Positions 30,884 to 40,318 of a DNA stretch of 64,000 bases are shown piece after piece. The notes beneath the pieces were generated by a model, which was given only the letters and a program-made list of their open reading frames with translations, was not told the origin of the DNA and made no database searches. Each line of letters starts with the position of its first letter. Within the stretch, counting starts at the first letter, position 1. The position numbers and the translations under genes were made by a program. The stretch is from NCBI RefSeq assembly GCF_900156885.1, contig NZ_FTOY01000011.1, forward strand, positions 62,001 through 126,000, written 5' to 3'. This DNA comes from Limosilactobacillus caccae. Its GTDB lineage: Bacteria; Bacillota; Bacilli; Lactobacillales; Lactobacillaceae.

Positions 30884-33514
30884 TTAGTTTTCTTCGACGC
30901 CAGTACCATCGTAGCAACGTTCAAGCAATTCCTTGAGTTCGCTAACCAGTGGTTCAACTGGGTTTGTCGTTGTACATTGATCTTCGTAAGCAAGGACGGC
31001 TAATTCGTCAACCTTCTTATCGAATTCTTCCCGGGTAACACCGTTGGCCTTTAAGCTCAACTTAACGCCACATTGGTGAGCGACTTCGATGTACTTCTTA
31101 GCGTATGCGTCCGCTAATTCTTCATCCGTGTTCCCTTGTAGGCCGATGAAGCGAGCAATGTCAGCGTAGTCCTTTGTTGCGTGGTAAGTTTCGTAGTGTG
31201 GCCAGAGGGCGAGCTTGTTAGGCCGCTTAGCGTTGAAGCGGATAACTTGTGGCATTGCAATGGCGATCAGTAAACCGTGAGGAAGACCGAATGCCCCACC
31301 CATCTTGTGGGCTAAGGAGTGGTTGATTCCTAAGAAGGCTTGACCGAATGCCATCCCGGCCATGGTTGAGAAGTCATGCATCTTCCGCCGAGCAAGCTTG
31401 TCACCTTGAACAGACTTTGGCAGGTATTCCATGGCACCCTTGATCGTTTGCAGTGACCAACCACGAGTGTAGTCAGTTGCCATTACTGATACGTATGATT
31501 CAGTGGCGTGGCAAAGAACGTCTAAACCCGTGTAGGCAGTGGTCTTAGCCGGGACCGTTTCAACGAATTGGGAGTCGACAATCGCAATGTTTGGTGTCAA
31601 GGCGTAGTCGGCAAGTGGGTACTTAACGTGGGTCTTGGAGTCAGTGATAACCGCAAATGGGGTAACTTCTGAACCAGTCCCGGAAGTAGTTGGAATCCCA
31701 ATCAATTGCGACTTAGTAGGCTTCTTGATTTGGTAAGCACGCTTCCGAATGTCCAGGTACTTTTGCATTACGCCGTACCATGATGTTTCTGGGTGTTCAT
31801 AGAACATCCACATTGCCTTGGCAGCATCCATTGGTGAACCACCACCGAGGGCGATAATTGTGTCTGGCTTGAAGTCGTTCATCATGGCAACACCCTTTTC
31901 AACCGTGTTAGTTGATGGGTCTTCTTCAACGTCATCGAATACTAAGAAGGCAGTTTCGTTTTGCCGTTGCCGTAATTGGTCAATTACCCGTTGAACGTAA
32001 CCACGCTTGCTCATTCCAGGGCCGGTAACGATAAATGCCCGGTCAATGTTTGGAATATCTTGCAATTCTTTTAGTGAGTTCCGTTGAAAGTATACTTTTG
32101 GGGGGATCTTAACCCATTGCCGGTTTTCACGACGCTTAGCGATTACCTTGATGTTTAAGAGGTCCCAGTCAGTAACGTTGTGGGAAACAGAGTTACTACC
32201 GTATGAACCAGTCCCTAAGGTAAGGGATGGAGTCATGTTGTTGTAAATGTTACCAATTCCACCAAGGCCTGATGGTGAGTTAACGATGATCCGGGAAGCC
32301 CGCATTTCAAGGCCGTACTTAGTAGCAAGATCGTCATCAAGGGTGTGGATGGCAGCAGTGTGTCCTTCACCACCGTAGTGAAGTAATTGTGCACAGATGT
32401 CAAAGGCGTTTTCGTGGGAAGTTGCCTTGTACATTGTCAATACTGGTGAAAGCTTTTCAGCAGAAAGTGGGTACTTGTCCCCAACACCTTCGTATTCCGC
32501 GATGATTACCTTGGTGTTTTCTGGGACCTTAATTCCACACATGTCGGCGATTGCGTTAGCAGAGCGACCAGCGATTGGTCCACGAACTTGGTGGCGGTCA
32601 GGATCGATGAAGCCATCAGTAAACTTGTCGATTTCGTTTGGCTTCAAGAAGTAACAGTTCCACTTCTTAAACTCTTCCTTAACCTTGTCGTAGATTTCTT
32701 CATCAACAACAACTGAGTTTTCAGTAGCACAGATCATCCCGTTATCGAAGGTCTTAGAAAGGACGATGTCGTATACAGACCGTTCGATGTTTGCAGTCTT
32801 TTCGATGTAGGCAGGACCGTTACCAGGACCAACCCCGAGGGCAGGATTACCAGAGCTGTAGGCAGCCTTAACAAGGGAAGGACCACCGGTAGCAAGGATG
32901 GTAGCAATCTTTGGGTGCTTTAATAATGCACTGGTGTTTTCCCGGCTACTTTCTGGAAGCCAGAGGATCATGTCCTTTGGAGCGCCAGCCTTTTCAGCTG
33001 CTTCTTGGAGAATCTTGGCAGTCTTAATGGACGACTTCATTGCTTGACGGTGGAAGGAGAAGATGATGGTGTTCCGCGTCTTGGCACTGATGATTGACTT
33101 GAAGATCGTCGTTGAAGTTGGGTTGGTTACGGGAACAATTCCGGCAATGATTCCCAGTGGGTCAGCAATCGTGATTGTTTGGTTTTCGTCGCTGTCTTCG
33201 ATAATTCCAACTGTCTTATCGTGGCGGATGTTGTTCCAAATGTATTCACTAGCGTAAATGTTTTTGATTGCCTTATCTTCGGCAACACCACGGCCAGTTT
33301 CGTTGGCGGCGTCAACGGCGAGGTCCATGTGGTGTTCTTCAGCAGCAAGGGCCATTGCTTGACAGATCTTGTCGACTTGCTCTTGGCTGTAGTAACGAAG
33401 TTTGTTAAATGCCTTTTCACTACGGGCAATTAAGCTATCAACTAATTCTTGCGCGTTTTGCTTGTTGTCAGTAGTGGCAGTTTTCTTTTCAACTTGTTTC
33501 TTGTTTGCAGGCAT
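30884..33514 (-). CDS. adhE: Bifunctional acetaldehyde-CoA/alcohol dehydrogenase
   Basis: 876 residues. The N-terminal aldehyde dehydrogenase half reduces acetyl-CoA to acetaldehyde (catalytic Cys in NGMICATENSVVV; ATGGPSLVKAAYSSGNPALGVG), and the C-terminal iron alcohol dehydrogenase half makes ethanol (GGGSPMDAAKAMW, and the metal-binding residues in CHATESYVS, INHSLAHKMGG and HGLLIAIAMP). In heterofermenters this regenerates NAD+. The promoter is framed by two Rex-like boxes, so NADH control is expected. Codon bias is strong, suggesting high expression. Single gene. Confidence 0.97.
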   Translation of the reverse strand: MPANKKQVEKKTATTDNKQNAQELVDSLIARSEKAFNKLRYYSQEQVDKICQAMALAAEEHHMDLAVDAANETGRGVAEDKAIKNIYASEYIWNNIRHDKTVGIIEDSDENQTITIADPLGIIAGIVPVTNPTSTTIFKSIISAKTRNTIIFSFHRQAMKSSIKTAKILQEAAEKAGAPKDMILWLPESSRENTSALLKHPKIATILATGGPSLVKAAYSSGNPALGVGPGNGPAYIEKTANIERSVYDIVLSKTFDNGMICATENSVVVDEEIYDKVKEEFKKWNCYFLKPNEIDKFTDGFIDPDRHQVRGPIAGRSANAIADMCGIKVPENTKVIIAEYEGVGDKYPLSAEKLSPVLTMYKATSHENAFDICAQLLHYGGEGHTAAIHTLDDDLATKYGLEMRASRIIVNSPSGLGGIGNIYNNMTPSLTLGTGSYGSNSVSHNVTDWDLLNIKVIAKRRENRQWVKIPPKVYFQRNSLKELQDIPNIDRAFIVTGPGMSKRGYVQRVIDQLRQRQNETAFLVFDDVEEDPSTNTVEKGVAMMNDFKPDTIIALGGGSPMDAAKAMWMFYEHPETSWYGVMQKYLDIRKRAYQIKKPTKSQLIGIPTTSGTGSEVTPFAVITDSKTHVKYPLADYALTPNIAIVDSQFVETVPAKTTAYTGLDVLCHATESYVSVMATDYTRGWSLQTIKGAMEYLPKSVQGDKLARRKMHDFSTMAGMAFGQAFLGINHSLAHKMGGAFGLPHGLLIAIAMPQVIRFNAKRPNKLALWPHYETYHATKDYADIARFIGLQGNTDEELADAYAKKYIEVAHQCGVKLSLKANGVTREEFDKKVDELAVLAYEDQCTTTNPVEPLVSELKELLERCYDGTGVEEN

Positions 33515-33543
33515 AATTGAAATCTCCTTTTCAATTCTTTTAT

Positions 33544-33617
33544 TTGTTAACCTTTGAACAACTTTTATCTTACTACATAATTTTCAGATGTAAATAGCTT
33601 TGTGAACCTTTAAACAA
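33544..33617 (-). promoter_or_regulatory. adhE promoter framed by two Rex-like boxes
   Basis: On the minus strand: TTTACA (33589-33594) and TAAGAT (33567-33572), 16 bases apart. TTGTGAACCTTTAAACAA at 33600-33617 and TTGTTAACCTTTGAACAA at 33544-33561 (both written on the plus strand) resemble the Rex box TTGTGAAWWWWTTCACAA and flank the promoter on both sides. Confidence 0.7.
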
Positions 33618-33630
33618 TGGTTAAAAAGAT

Positions 33631-33644
33631 TGAATTCGCTTACA
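33631..33644 (-). promoter_or_regulatory. cre-like site upstream of the adhE promoter
   Basis: TGTAAGCGAATTCA on the minus strand fits the cre consensus at 12 of 14 positions. Nothing else is seen between 33645 and 33766. Confidence 0.4.
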
Positions 33645-33766
33645 TTGCCTTAGCGATAACACTGGAATAACAGCAAAAAAGATTGGTATTATTTTTGGAT
33701 CGCCGCCATCTAAAACAGGGGGATAGTTTAATGATTGAGTAATAGTTCACATGGTTGGGTAAAAAG

Positions 33767-33797
33767 AAAACAGCCAGTTGGTTCAACTAGCTGTTTT
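33767..33797 (-). terminator. Terminator of the nrd operon
   Basis: AAAACAGC(C)AGTT and AACT(A)GCTGTTTT arms; on the minus strand it is followed by CTTTTT. Confidence 0.88.
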
Positions 33798-33815
33798 GTA
33801 GTTAACAATCTTTAA

Positions 33816-34835
33816 TTAATCCCGGGCATTTTTATCTTTGCCAGCGTTTGGATCTTTAACATCGTAATCACTGTCGTCCATTGCTTCAACGGCCCCCATC
33901 CGGTAACCATTACCAACTTGGCTGAAGAAGTCATGGTTGGCGGTTGAAGTAGAAATCCCGTTCATAACAACCGGGTTAACGTCAGAAGCAGTGTCAGGGA
34001 ACAGTGGGTCTTGCCCCAGGTTCATTAAGGCCTTGTTAGCGTTGTAACGGATGAAGGTTAAGACATCATCGGTCCAACCAACTTGGTCGTAAAGCAGGTG
34101 GGTGTACTTCTCTTCGTTGTCATACAGTTCGTATAAGAAGTTGTACATCCAGTCCTTCATGTCCTGTTGTTGCTTTTCCGTCCGGTCACGTAAGCCAACC
34201 TGGAACTTGTAACCAATGTAGGTACCGTGAACGGATTCGTCCCGCAAGATCAACTTAATGATTTCAGCAACGTTGTTTAACTTGTTGTGACCAAGGTAGT
34301 ACAGTGGCGTGTAGAAACCAGAATAGAATAAGAAGGTCTCTAAGAACACGTTGGCAACTTTCTTCTTAAGGGGGTCTTGGTTAGGGTCGAGGTACATGTT
34401 GGCAATCTTAGTTGCCTTATTTTGTAAGTACTCTTCAGTATCTGACCATTCGAAGATTTCCTTGATTTGGTCAGGCGTATTTAAGGTTGAAAAGATTGTT
34501 GAGTAACTCTTCGCGTGAATTGACTCCATGAATTGAATGTTGTTGAGAACGGCAGTTTCATGGGGAGTCTTAACGTCCTGCTTTAAGGCGGTCAATCCCG
34601 CTTCAGATTGAACGGTATCGAGCAGGGTCAGACCACCGAAGACGTGACCCACCGTCCACTGGTGATCATCATCTAATTCGCGCCAGTCATCCATATCATT
34701 GGCAACAGGGACCCGGGTGTCCAGCCAAAACTGTTCGCTTAACTTTTCCCAGGTAGCTTTATCGATCATGTCGGAAACTTCATTCCAGTTGATCGCTTTA
34801 TATTGATTTAACGGTTTAAATTCTTCCAGTTTCAT
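33816..34835 (-). CDS. nrdF: Class Ib ribonucleotide reductase, beta subunit
   Basis: 339 residues; start MKLEEFKPLNQYKAINWN after AAGGAG on the minus strand (the longer frame is rejected). Di-metal ligands are visible in the helices (LTLLDTVQSEAG, NIQFMESIHAKSYSTIFST, ILRDESVHGTYIGYKFQ). It houses the Mn/Fe-tyrosyl radical used by NrdE. Last gene of the nrdH-nrdE-nrdF operon, 117 bases after nrdE. nrdI, which normally supplies oxidant to the Mn cofactor, is not in the window. Confidence 0.95.
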   Translation of the reverse strand: MKLEEFKPLNQYKAINWNEVSDMIDKATWEKLSEQFWLDTRVPVANDMDDWRELDDDHQWTVGHVFGGLTLLDTVQSEAGLTALKQDVKTPHETAVLNNIQFMESIHAKSYSTIFSTLNTPDQIKEIFEWSDTEEYLQNKATKIANMYLDPNQDPLKKKVANVFLETFLFYSGFYTPLYYLGHNKLNNVAEIIKLILRDESVHGTYIGYKFQVGLRDRTEKQQQDMKDWMYNFLYELYDNEEKYTHLLYDQVGWTDDVLTFIRYNANKALMNLGQDPLFPDTASDVNPVVMNGISTSTANHDFFSQVGNGYRMGAVEAMDDSDYDVKDPNAGKDKNARD

Positions 34836-34952
34836 TCGAGTGAGCTCCTTCAAAAACGATGCTCTTGACAAGAAATTTCTCGTCAAAAAAGTCAATTATA
34901 CATAATATCAAGTTTACCAGTGCCTGATAATTAAATCAAATTACCACCGCAA

Positions 34953-37124
34953 TTAAATGACACAACTTTCGCATTGGTTTGCCCCGATTTCATCGCTATC
35001 TTCGGTAAAGGTCCGAATGTAATAAATTGACTTGATGCCCTTCTTGTAGGCGTAGTGGCGAAGGATGTTAAGATCCCTGGTAGTCATCTTATTGGTCCGG
35101 CCGTTTTTCCATTCGTAAAGGCCAGTTGGGATCGTTGACCGCATAAAGAGGGTCATTGATAATGCTTGGTCAACGTGTTCTTGGGCCGCTGCATAAGTGT
35201 CAATAACTGTCCGCATGTCCATGTCGTATGCTGACCGGTAATATGGCATGGTATCGTTAGAAAGGTATGGGGCAGGGTAGTAGATCTTACCGATCATCTT
35301 TTCTTGCCGTTCTTCAACCCGGTTAATGATTGGGTGAAGGCTGGCAGTCGAGTCATTGATGTAAGAAGTAGAACCATTCGGCGCAACGGCTAACCGGTAC
35401 TGGTTGTATAGGCCATCCTTCATCACGTTTTCCTTTAACTGTTGCCAGTCTTCAATTCCGGGAATAAAGATGCCCGCAAAGAGTTCCTTAACGACGTCCG
35501 ACTGTGGTCCCCAGTCCTTCGTAACGTACTTGTCGAAGTATGAACCATCAGCGTACGTACTCTTATCAAAGTCGTGGAAGGTTTCTTGCCGTTCCTTGGC
35601 GATTTCGTTTGACGCAACCAGTGACCAGTAGTTTAAGAGCATGAAGTAGACACTCGTAAACTCAATGGCAACGGGACTACCGTATTGGATGTGGTGCTTG
35701 GCGAGGTAGCTGTGAAGCCCCATGGCACCAAGGCCGACGGAGTGTGCCAGCTGGTTACCATACTTGATCGTTGGGACAACGTCAAGGTCTTCAACGTCAC
35801 TGATCCGGGTAAGGCCCCGCATCATCGCCTTGATTGACTTACCAAAGTCTGGACTTTCCATCATGTTCGCAATGTTAGTCGAACCCAGGTTACAGCTAAT
35901 ATCAATCCCCATTTCGGAGTATGACTGGTCGTCGTTTACCCGGGCAGGGACCTGGACCTGGGCAATTTCAGAACAGAGGTTACTCATCACAATCTTTCCG
36001 GCAATTGGGTTAGCCCGGTTTTCGGTATCAATATTAATGATGTATGGGTAACCAGATTCCTGCTGGAGCTTGCTGATTTCGTCTTCCAGATCCCGGGCGT
36101 TGACCTTCTTCTTGGTAATTTCGTCGTTAGCAACCATCTTGTCGTATTCCGCAGTGATATCAACATAGGAGAATGGCTTGCCATAAACCCGTTCAACGTC
36201 GTACGGACTAAACAAGTACATATCAGCGTCTTGTTCAACTAACTCATAGAACTTGTCAGGAATAGTAATTCCGAGGGAAAGGGTTTTAATCCGGATCTTT
36301 TCATCGGCATTTTCCTTCTTGGCACCAAGGAATTCGACGATGTCTGGGTGGAAGACACTGAGGTAGACGACCCCCGCCCCTTGCCGTTGTCCTAGTTGGT
36401 TAGAGTAGGTGAAACTGTCTTCGAGCAGCTTCATCACTGGGACGACACCGCTTGCTGCCCCCTTGATCTTCTTGATTGGGGCCCCAGCTTCACGAAGGTT
36501 GCTGAGGTTGATGCCGACTCCCCCACCGATTTTTGAAAGCTGGAGGGCGGAGTTAATGGTCCGGCCAATCGTGTTCATATCATCGGTCGTCTGGATGGCA
36601 AAGCAGGAAACAAATTCTCCCCGCCGCTTCCGGCCAACGTTTAAAAAGGTTGGTGTTGCTGGTTGATAGCGCTGGTGGATGATTTCATCAGCTAGTTGCA
36701 TTGCCAATTCTTCATCACCGTTTGCAAGGTACAGGGCGTTCATCGCAACCCGGTCAATGTAGTTTTCAAGGTAGTATTCCTTATCATTTGTCCGGAGTGC
36801 GTACTGGGCATAGAACTTGTAAGCGGCCATGAAGGAATGGAAGTGGAAGTCTTGCTTTTGCAGGTAGTCATAAAGTTCTTCGATAAATTCATCACGGTAC
36901 TTGCTCATAAAGCCCGGTTCGATGTAGTCGTTGCCTTCCAACCACTGGTAGCGTTCTGCTAATGAAGAAAAATGCTTCGTGTTGGGTTCAACGTTTTCTT
37001 TGAGGAAGTCCTCCAATGCCAACTTGTCCTTATTGAGTTGGATTTGGCCGTTTTTGGGAATGTTGACCTCGTTGTTGTAGTCATAGTATTTAACCTTGGT
37101 CAGATCGATGTCAGATAACGCCAT
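34953..37124 (-). CDS. nrdE: Class Ib ribonucleotide reductase, alpha subunit
   Basis: 723 residues. Reduces ribonucleoside diphosphates. Substrate-site Cys in FVSCFAIQTTDDMNTIG, the Asn-Cys-Glu-type active-site region NLCSEIAQ, the barrel segment GLGAMGLHSYL, Tyr pair near the end, and the C-terminal redox pair in CESCVI. It lacks the ATP cone, as usual for NrdE. It reads from the nrdH promoter, through a weak hairpin at 37166-37195. Confidence 0.96.
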   Translation of the reverse strand: MALSDIDLTKVKYYDYNNEVNIPKNGQIQLNKDKLALEDFLKENVEPNTKHFSSLAERYQWLEGNDYIEPGFMSKYRDEFIEELYDYLQKQDFHFHSFMAAYKFYAQYALRTNDKEYYLENYIDRVAMNALYLANGDEELAMQLADEIIHQRYQPATPTFLNVGRKRRGEFVSCFAIQTTDDMNTIGRTINSALQLSKIGGGVGINLSNLREAGAPIKKIKGAASGVVPVMKLLEDSFTYSNQLGQRQGAGVVYLSVFHPDIVEFLGAKKENADEKIRIKTLSLGITIPDKFYELVEQDADMYLFSPYDVERVYGKPFSYVDITAEYDKMVANDEITKKKVNARDLEDEISKLQQESGYPYIINIDTENRANPIAGKIVMSNLCSEIAQVQVPARVNDDQSYSEMGIDISCNLGSTNIANMMESPDFGKSIKAMMRGLTRISDVEDLDVVPTIKYGNQLAHSVGLGAMGLHSYLAKHHIQYGSPVAIEFTSVYFMLLNYWSLVASNEIAKERQETFHDFDKSTYADGSYFDKYVTKDWGPQSDVVKELFAGIFIPGIEDWQQLKENVMKDGLYNQYRLAVAPNGSTSYINDSTASLHPIINRVEERQEKMIGKIYYPAPYLSNDTMPYYRSAYDMDMRTVIDTYAAAQEHVDQALSMTLFMRSTIPTGLYEWKNGRTNKMTTRDLNILRHYAYKKGIKSIYYIRTFTEDSDEIGANQCESCVI

Positions 37125-37165
37125 TTTAAAAACTCACTTTCTAATTGATTTTTGCCAATAAATAA

Positions 37166-37195
37166 GCCAGCGCAACAATTGGATTGCTGCCTGGC
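37166..37195 (-). promoter_or_regulatory. Weak hairpin between nrdH and nrdE
   Basis: GCCAG/CTGGC and GCAA/TTGC arms with an internal loop. It may be a partial attenuator or processing site; no strong T tract. Confidence 0.35.
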
Positions 37196-37227
37196 AAAGG
37201 TGGTTACTAGTAATTCTTCTTTAATAG

Positions 37228-37449
37228 TTAGGCAAGTTGATTTAATTGGTCAGGACGAAAACCTGAGAATGCATTACCATTAGGAAGTTTTACAACTGGA
37301 GTAGCCATAAAGCCCTCGGACTTTAATTGTGTTACATATTCCGGTTGTTCATCAATGTTGTGTTCAATAAATGCGATTTTATGCTGCTCCAAAAAGCGTT
37401 TTGTCATCTTACATTGGATGCAGTTATTTTTGGAAAATACAGTTACCAT
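37228..37449 (-). CDS. nrdH: NrdH-redoxin
   Basis: 73 residues, start MVTVFSKNNCIQCKMTK after AGGAGG on the minus strand. Glutaredoxin-like protein with thioredoxin-like activity; redox motif CIQC (usually CVQC or CMQC), cis-Pro in MATPVV and the SGFRPDQL end typical for NrdH. It reduces NrdE. First gene of the operon. Confidence 0.95.
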   Translation of the reverse strand: MVTVFSKNNCIQCKMTKRFLEQHKIAFIEHNIDEQPEYVTQLKSEGFMATPVVKLPNGNAFSGFRPDQLNQLA

Positions 37450-37484
37450 GAGAAAGCCTCCTAAACGATTAATCAATGGTATCT

Positions 37485-37566
37485 AGTATAGCGGGGAATC
37501 GAAAAAAATCAATCAAAAAGCACTACATTTTGCGTCACACAATTAGTGAAACACAACATATAGTGC
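37485..37566 (-). promoter_or_regulatory. nrd promoter with two NrdR boxes
   Basis: Minus-strand promoter TTGATT (37507-37512) and TATACT (37485-37490), 16 bases apart. Two boxes lie upstream: GCACTACATTTTGCGT (37520-37535) and ACACAACATATAGTGC (37551-37566), starts 31 bases apart, which is the usual NrdR spacing (three helical turns). They fit ACACWATATATTGTGT at about 12 and 14 of 16 positions in the better orientation. Confidence 0.75.
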
Positions 37567-37637
37567 TTGGTGGTGGGCGGTATAACCCGTGAAACTTTTT
37601 TGTTAATTTTGAGCAGATGATTAGTCACTTAAAAGAA

Positions 37638-37665
37638 TTTCAAAAATTCACTGCAATATTATACA
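37638..37665 (+). promoter_or_regulatory. Candidate promoter of tadA
   Basis: TTTCAA (37638-37643) and TATACA (37660-37665), 16 bases apart, 40 bases before the ATG. Confidence 0.45.
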
Positions 37666-37704
37666 CTGAATCTAAGATGATTTTTACAAAAATGGAGAAA
37701 AAAG

Positions 37705-38217
37705 ATGGAAAAAAATAGTTCAACTGACCTTGAACACCAAAAATTTATGCGGCTGGCAATTATTGAGGCCCGCAAGGCAGCGATTCTCGATGAAGTGCCG
37801 ATTGGGGCGGTTGTTGTCCACGATGGCCAGGTGATCGGGCGCGGCCATAATATGCGGGAGAAGTTTCAGGACGTGACTTACCATGCCGAGATGCTTGCGA
37901 TTATGGAAGCATGCACTAACCTTCACAGTTGGCGCCTGGAAGATTGTGACCTATATGTGACGTTAGAACCGTGCATTATGTGTAGCGGGGCAATCGTCAA
38001 TGCCCGCATTAAAAATGTCTACTACGGGGCGAGTGACCCGAAAGCCGGGGCAGTTGACAGCCTTTATCATTTGTTAAACGATTCGCGGCTCAACCACCAG
38101 GTCAAAGTTCATGCTGGCCTACTTGGGGATGAGTGTAGTCAGATGTTGAAAGATTTTTTCCGGGCGATTCGGAAAAAACGCAAGGCCCTGCGGCGTAAAA
38201 ATCGGGCTACCCCCTAG
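37705..38217 (+). CDS. tadA: tRNA-specific adenosine deaminase
   Basis: 170 residues. Converts A34 to inosine in tRNA-Arg(ACG). Zinc site HAEM (His and catalytic Glu) and PCIMC (two Cys) are intact; VPIGAVVVHDGQVIGRGHN is typical. The C-terminus is very basic (RAIRKKRKALRRKNRATP). Just upstream of the SRP RNA gene, as in many Firmicutes. Confidence 0.95.
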   Translation: MEKNSSTDLEHQKFMRLAIIEARKAAILDEVPIGAVVVHDGQVIGRGHNMREKFQDVTYHAEMLAIMEACTNLHSWRLEDCDLYVTLEPCIMCSGAIVNARIKNVYYGASDPKAGAVDSLYHLLNDSRLNHQVKVHAGLLGDECSQMLKDFFRAIRKKRKALRRKNRATP

Positions 38218-38253
38218 CAATTTAAAGAAAAATAGTGTAATATACTATTTGCC

Positions 38254-38345
38254 GTAAGGCCTTAGGGCAAGGGCACGCTTACGAACCGTGTCAGGTCTGG
38301 AAGGAAGCAGCACTAAGTTTGCTGTGTCTTGTGCCCTAAGTTTTA
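38254..38345 (+). ncRNA. ffs: Signal recognition particle RNA (small bacterial type)
   Basis: The conserved apical part GGTCTGGAAGGAAGCAGC is present at 38294-38311. CTTAGGGC (38261-38268) pairs with GCCCTAAG (38333-38340) to close the hairpin, and GGGCAC pairs with GTGCCC inside the same arm. About 90 bases, a 4.5S-like form without Alu domain. A -10 TATACT is at 38241-38246. It binds Ffh to target membrane proteins. Confidence 0.95.
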
Positions 38346-38359
38346 TTGATAATTAAGCT

Positions 38360-38390
38360 GGAGATTGGGTGATTGCCTAATCTCCTTTTT
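38360..38390 (+). terminator. Terminator after the SRP RNA
   Basis: GGAGATTGGG and CCTAATCTCC arms (one mismatch) followed by TTTTT. Confidence 0.88.
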
Positions 38391-38482
38391 CTATTTAAAA
38401 TTTTATGTAAATCACTACTTTCTACGATATATTACTAGTATACTATTTATTAGTATTTTAAATTTAGAAAGGAAGTTTGGCG

Positions 38483-40297
38483 ATGAGCTATCAGGCGTTG
38501 TATCGTGTTTGGCGTCCGCAGAGATTTGATGATCTTGTCGGCCAGCAGGTTGTCACAAGAACACTAAAGAATGCGATTATTACTAACCAAATTAGTCACG
38601 CGTACTTGTTTGCTGGTCCGCGGGGGACGGGGAAGACATCTGCCGCTAAGATTTTTGCTAAGGCGGTTAACTGTCACCACGCAAAAGACGGCGAGCCCTG
38701 CAATGAGTGCGCAATCTGTAAGGCCATTACCAACGGTCAGCTTAATGATGTAATCGAAATTGATGCGGCCTCGAACAACGGGGTGGAAGAGATTCGTGAT
38801 ATTCGCGATAAGGCAAAATACGCGCCAACGCAGGCAGATTACAAGGTTTACATCATCGATGAAGTGCATATGCTTTCGACGGGGGCTTTTAATGCCTTGC
38901 TCAAGACTCTTGAAGAACCACCGGCAAACGTAATCTTTATCCTTGCCACAACGGAGCCACACAAGATTCCCCTTACCATTATTTCACGTGTACAACGGTT
39001 TGATTTTCGCCGGATCTCCGCCCAGGATGCCTTTGACCGGATGAAGTATATCCTGGACCAAAAGCAGGTTGACTACGATGAAAAGGCACTATGGGTGATT
39101 GCCAACGCGGCTGAAGGGGGGATGCGGGATGCCTTAAGTATCCTTGACCAGGTGCTTTCCTTTAGTGACAATGAGGTCAAACTCGACGATGCCCTGTTGG
39201 TGACCGGGAGTGTGACCAAGCAACTACTGAAGAAGTATTTCTTAGAAGTTTGTGAACACGAAGGTGCCACCGCCCTCGATACAATGAAGGACATCTTAGG
39301 CGAGGGAAAGGACGGGCAACGCTTTATTGAAGACCAGATCTCCTTTATTCGCGATGTCTTGTTATACCAGGAATCGCCAAGCTTGATTAATGTTGAGAGT
39401 ACGGGCTTAAAGGAAGAAGACTTCCAAGAACTGACCAAGGCGGCGACCGCTGAGACTTTATACCAGATGATTGACGAGCTTAATAACATCCAGGAAGAGA
39501 TGCGGTTTACGACCCATCCGGATGTCTATCTCGAAGTCTTAACAATTAAGCTCGCTCAGATTCAGCAGCACCACCAGCCAGAAGCAGGGGCGCCGTCACC
39601 GGTTGCCGATGAGACTGTTGAAAAGTTACAACAAGAAATCCAGCAACTCCAACAGACCGTTAAACAGCTACAGGCTAATCCACGTCCGCAAGCACGGCCT
39701 GCGACGGCACCCCCCCGGCAGGCAAATGAGCAACCGCGGGTTCAACAACGGAAAGTTCATGTTAATATTAATAAGGTCTACCCCGTATTGGAAAATGCAA
39801 CGCGGCAAGACCTTGTAAATGTCCGTGACCTGTGGGGAGATATGCTTAATATGCTATCAGTTCCACAACGGTCGTTGCTCCATGTATCAGAGCCAGTTGC
39901 TGCCAGCGCAGTCGGGATTATTGTTGCGTTTAACTACCCCTTCTTATTCCAGCAGGCAGCAGACGATACGACCTTGTTAGACAACATGGAAAACGCCTTG
40001 CAACGGTTGACAGGCAATGAGCGGCAGGTAGTATTCGTACCAAAAGACAAGTGGCCGCAGATCCGCCAAGACTTTATCAAGGATCATGGCTTTGGTAAGC
40101 ATGGTCCCAAAGTCGCAGACCAGCCAGTTAAACAGGCACCAGTGGCAGACTCAGCAAGTGCTCCGGCAAGTCCGGAACAAGCACCACAGCCCCCGTTGCC
40201 AGACGAGCCAGCTGCCCCCCAATCGGCGGTAGATGACCCAGTTGCAACTGCCCAAAAACTATTTGGCAGTGATGTTGTTAAAGTAGAAGATAATTAA
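38483..40297 (+). CDS. dnaX: DNA polymerase III subunits gamma/tau
   Basis: 604 residues; ATG at 38483 after AAAGGAAG gives MSYQALYRVWRPQRFDDLVGQ (a TTG at 38477 is less likely). AAA+ clamp loader: Walker A GPRGTGKTS, zinc Cys cluster from CHHAKDGEPCNECAIC, Walker B VYIIDEVHML, sensor 1 LATTEPHKIP, arginine-finger SRVQRF. Residues about 375-430 are a Gln/Pro-rich linker and the rest is a tau-type C-terminal part with an acidic, Ala/Pro-rich end. First of the dnaX-ebfC-recR block. Confidence 0.96.
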   Translation: MSYQALYRVWRPQRFDDLVGQQVVTRTLKNAIITNQISHAYLFAGPRGTGKTSAAKIFAKAVNCHHAKDGEPCNECAICKAITNGQLNDVIEIDAASNNGVEEIRDIRDKAKYAPTQADYKVYIIDEVHMLSTGAFNALLKTLEEPPANVIFILATTEPHKIPLTIISRVQRFDFRRISAQDAFDRMKYILDQKQVDYDEKALWVIANAAEGGMRDALSILDQVLSFSDNEVKLDDALLVTGSVTKQLLKKYFLEVCEHEGATALDTMKDILGEGKDGQRFIEDQISFIRDVLLYQESPSLINVESTGLKEEDFQELTKAATAETLYQMIDELNNIQEEMRFTTHPDVYLEVLTIKLAQIQQHHQPEAGAPSPVADETVEKLQQEIQQLQQTVKQLQANPRPQARPATAPPRQANEQPRVQQRKVHVNINKVYPVLENATRQDLVNVRDLWGDMLNMLSVPQRSLLHVSEPVAASAVGIIVAFNYPFLFQQAADDTTLLDNMENALQRLTGNERQVVFVPKDKWPQIRQDFIKDHGFGKHGPKVADQPVKQAPVADSASAPASPEQAPQPPLPDEPAAPQSAVDDPVATAQKLFGSDVVKVEDN

Positions 40298-40318
40298 AAA
40301 TAAAGGATGGATGATATT

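Noticed and set aside
38483-40297. Programmed frameshift in dnaX giving a separate gamma subunit
   Set aside because: No clear slippery A-run with stimulatory hairpin was seen in the expected part of the gene.
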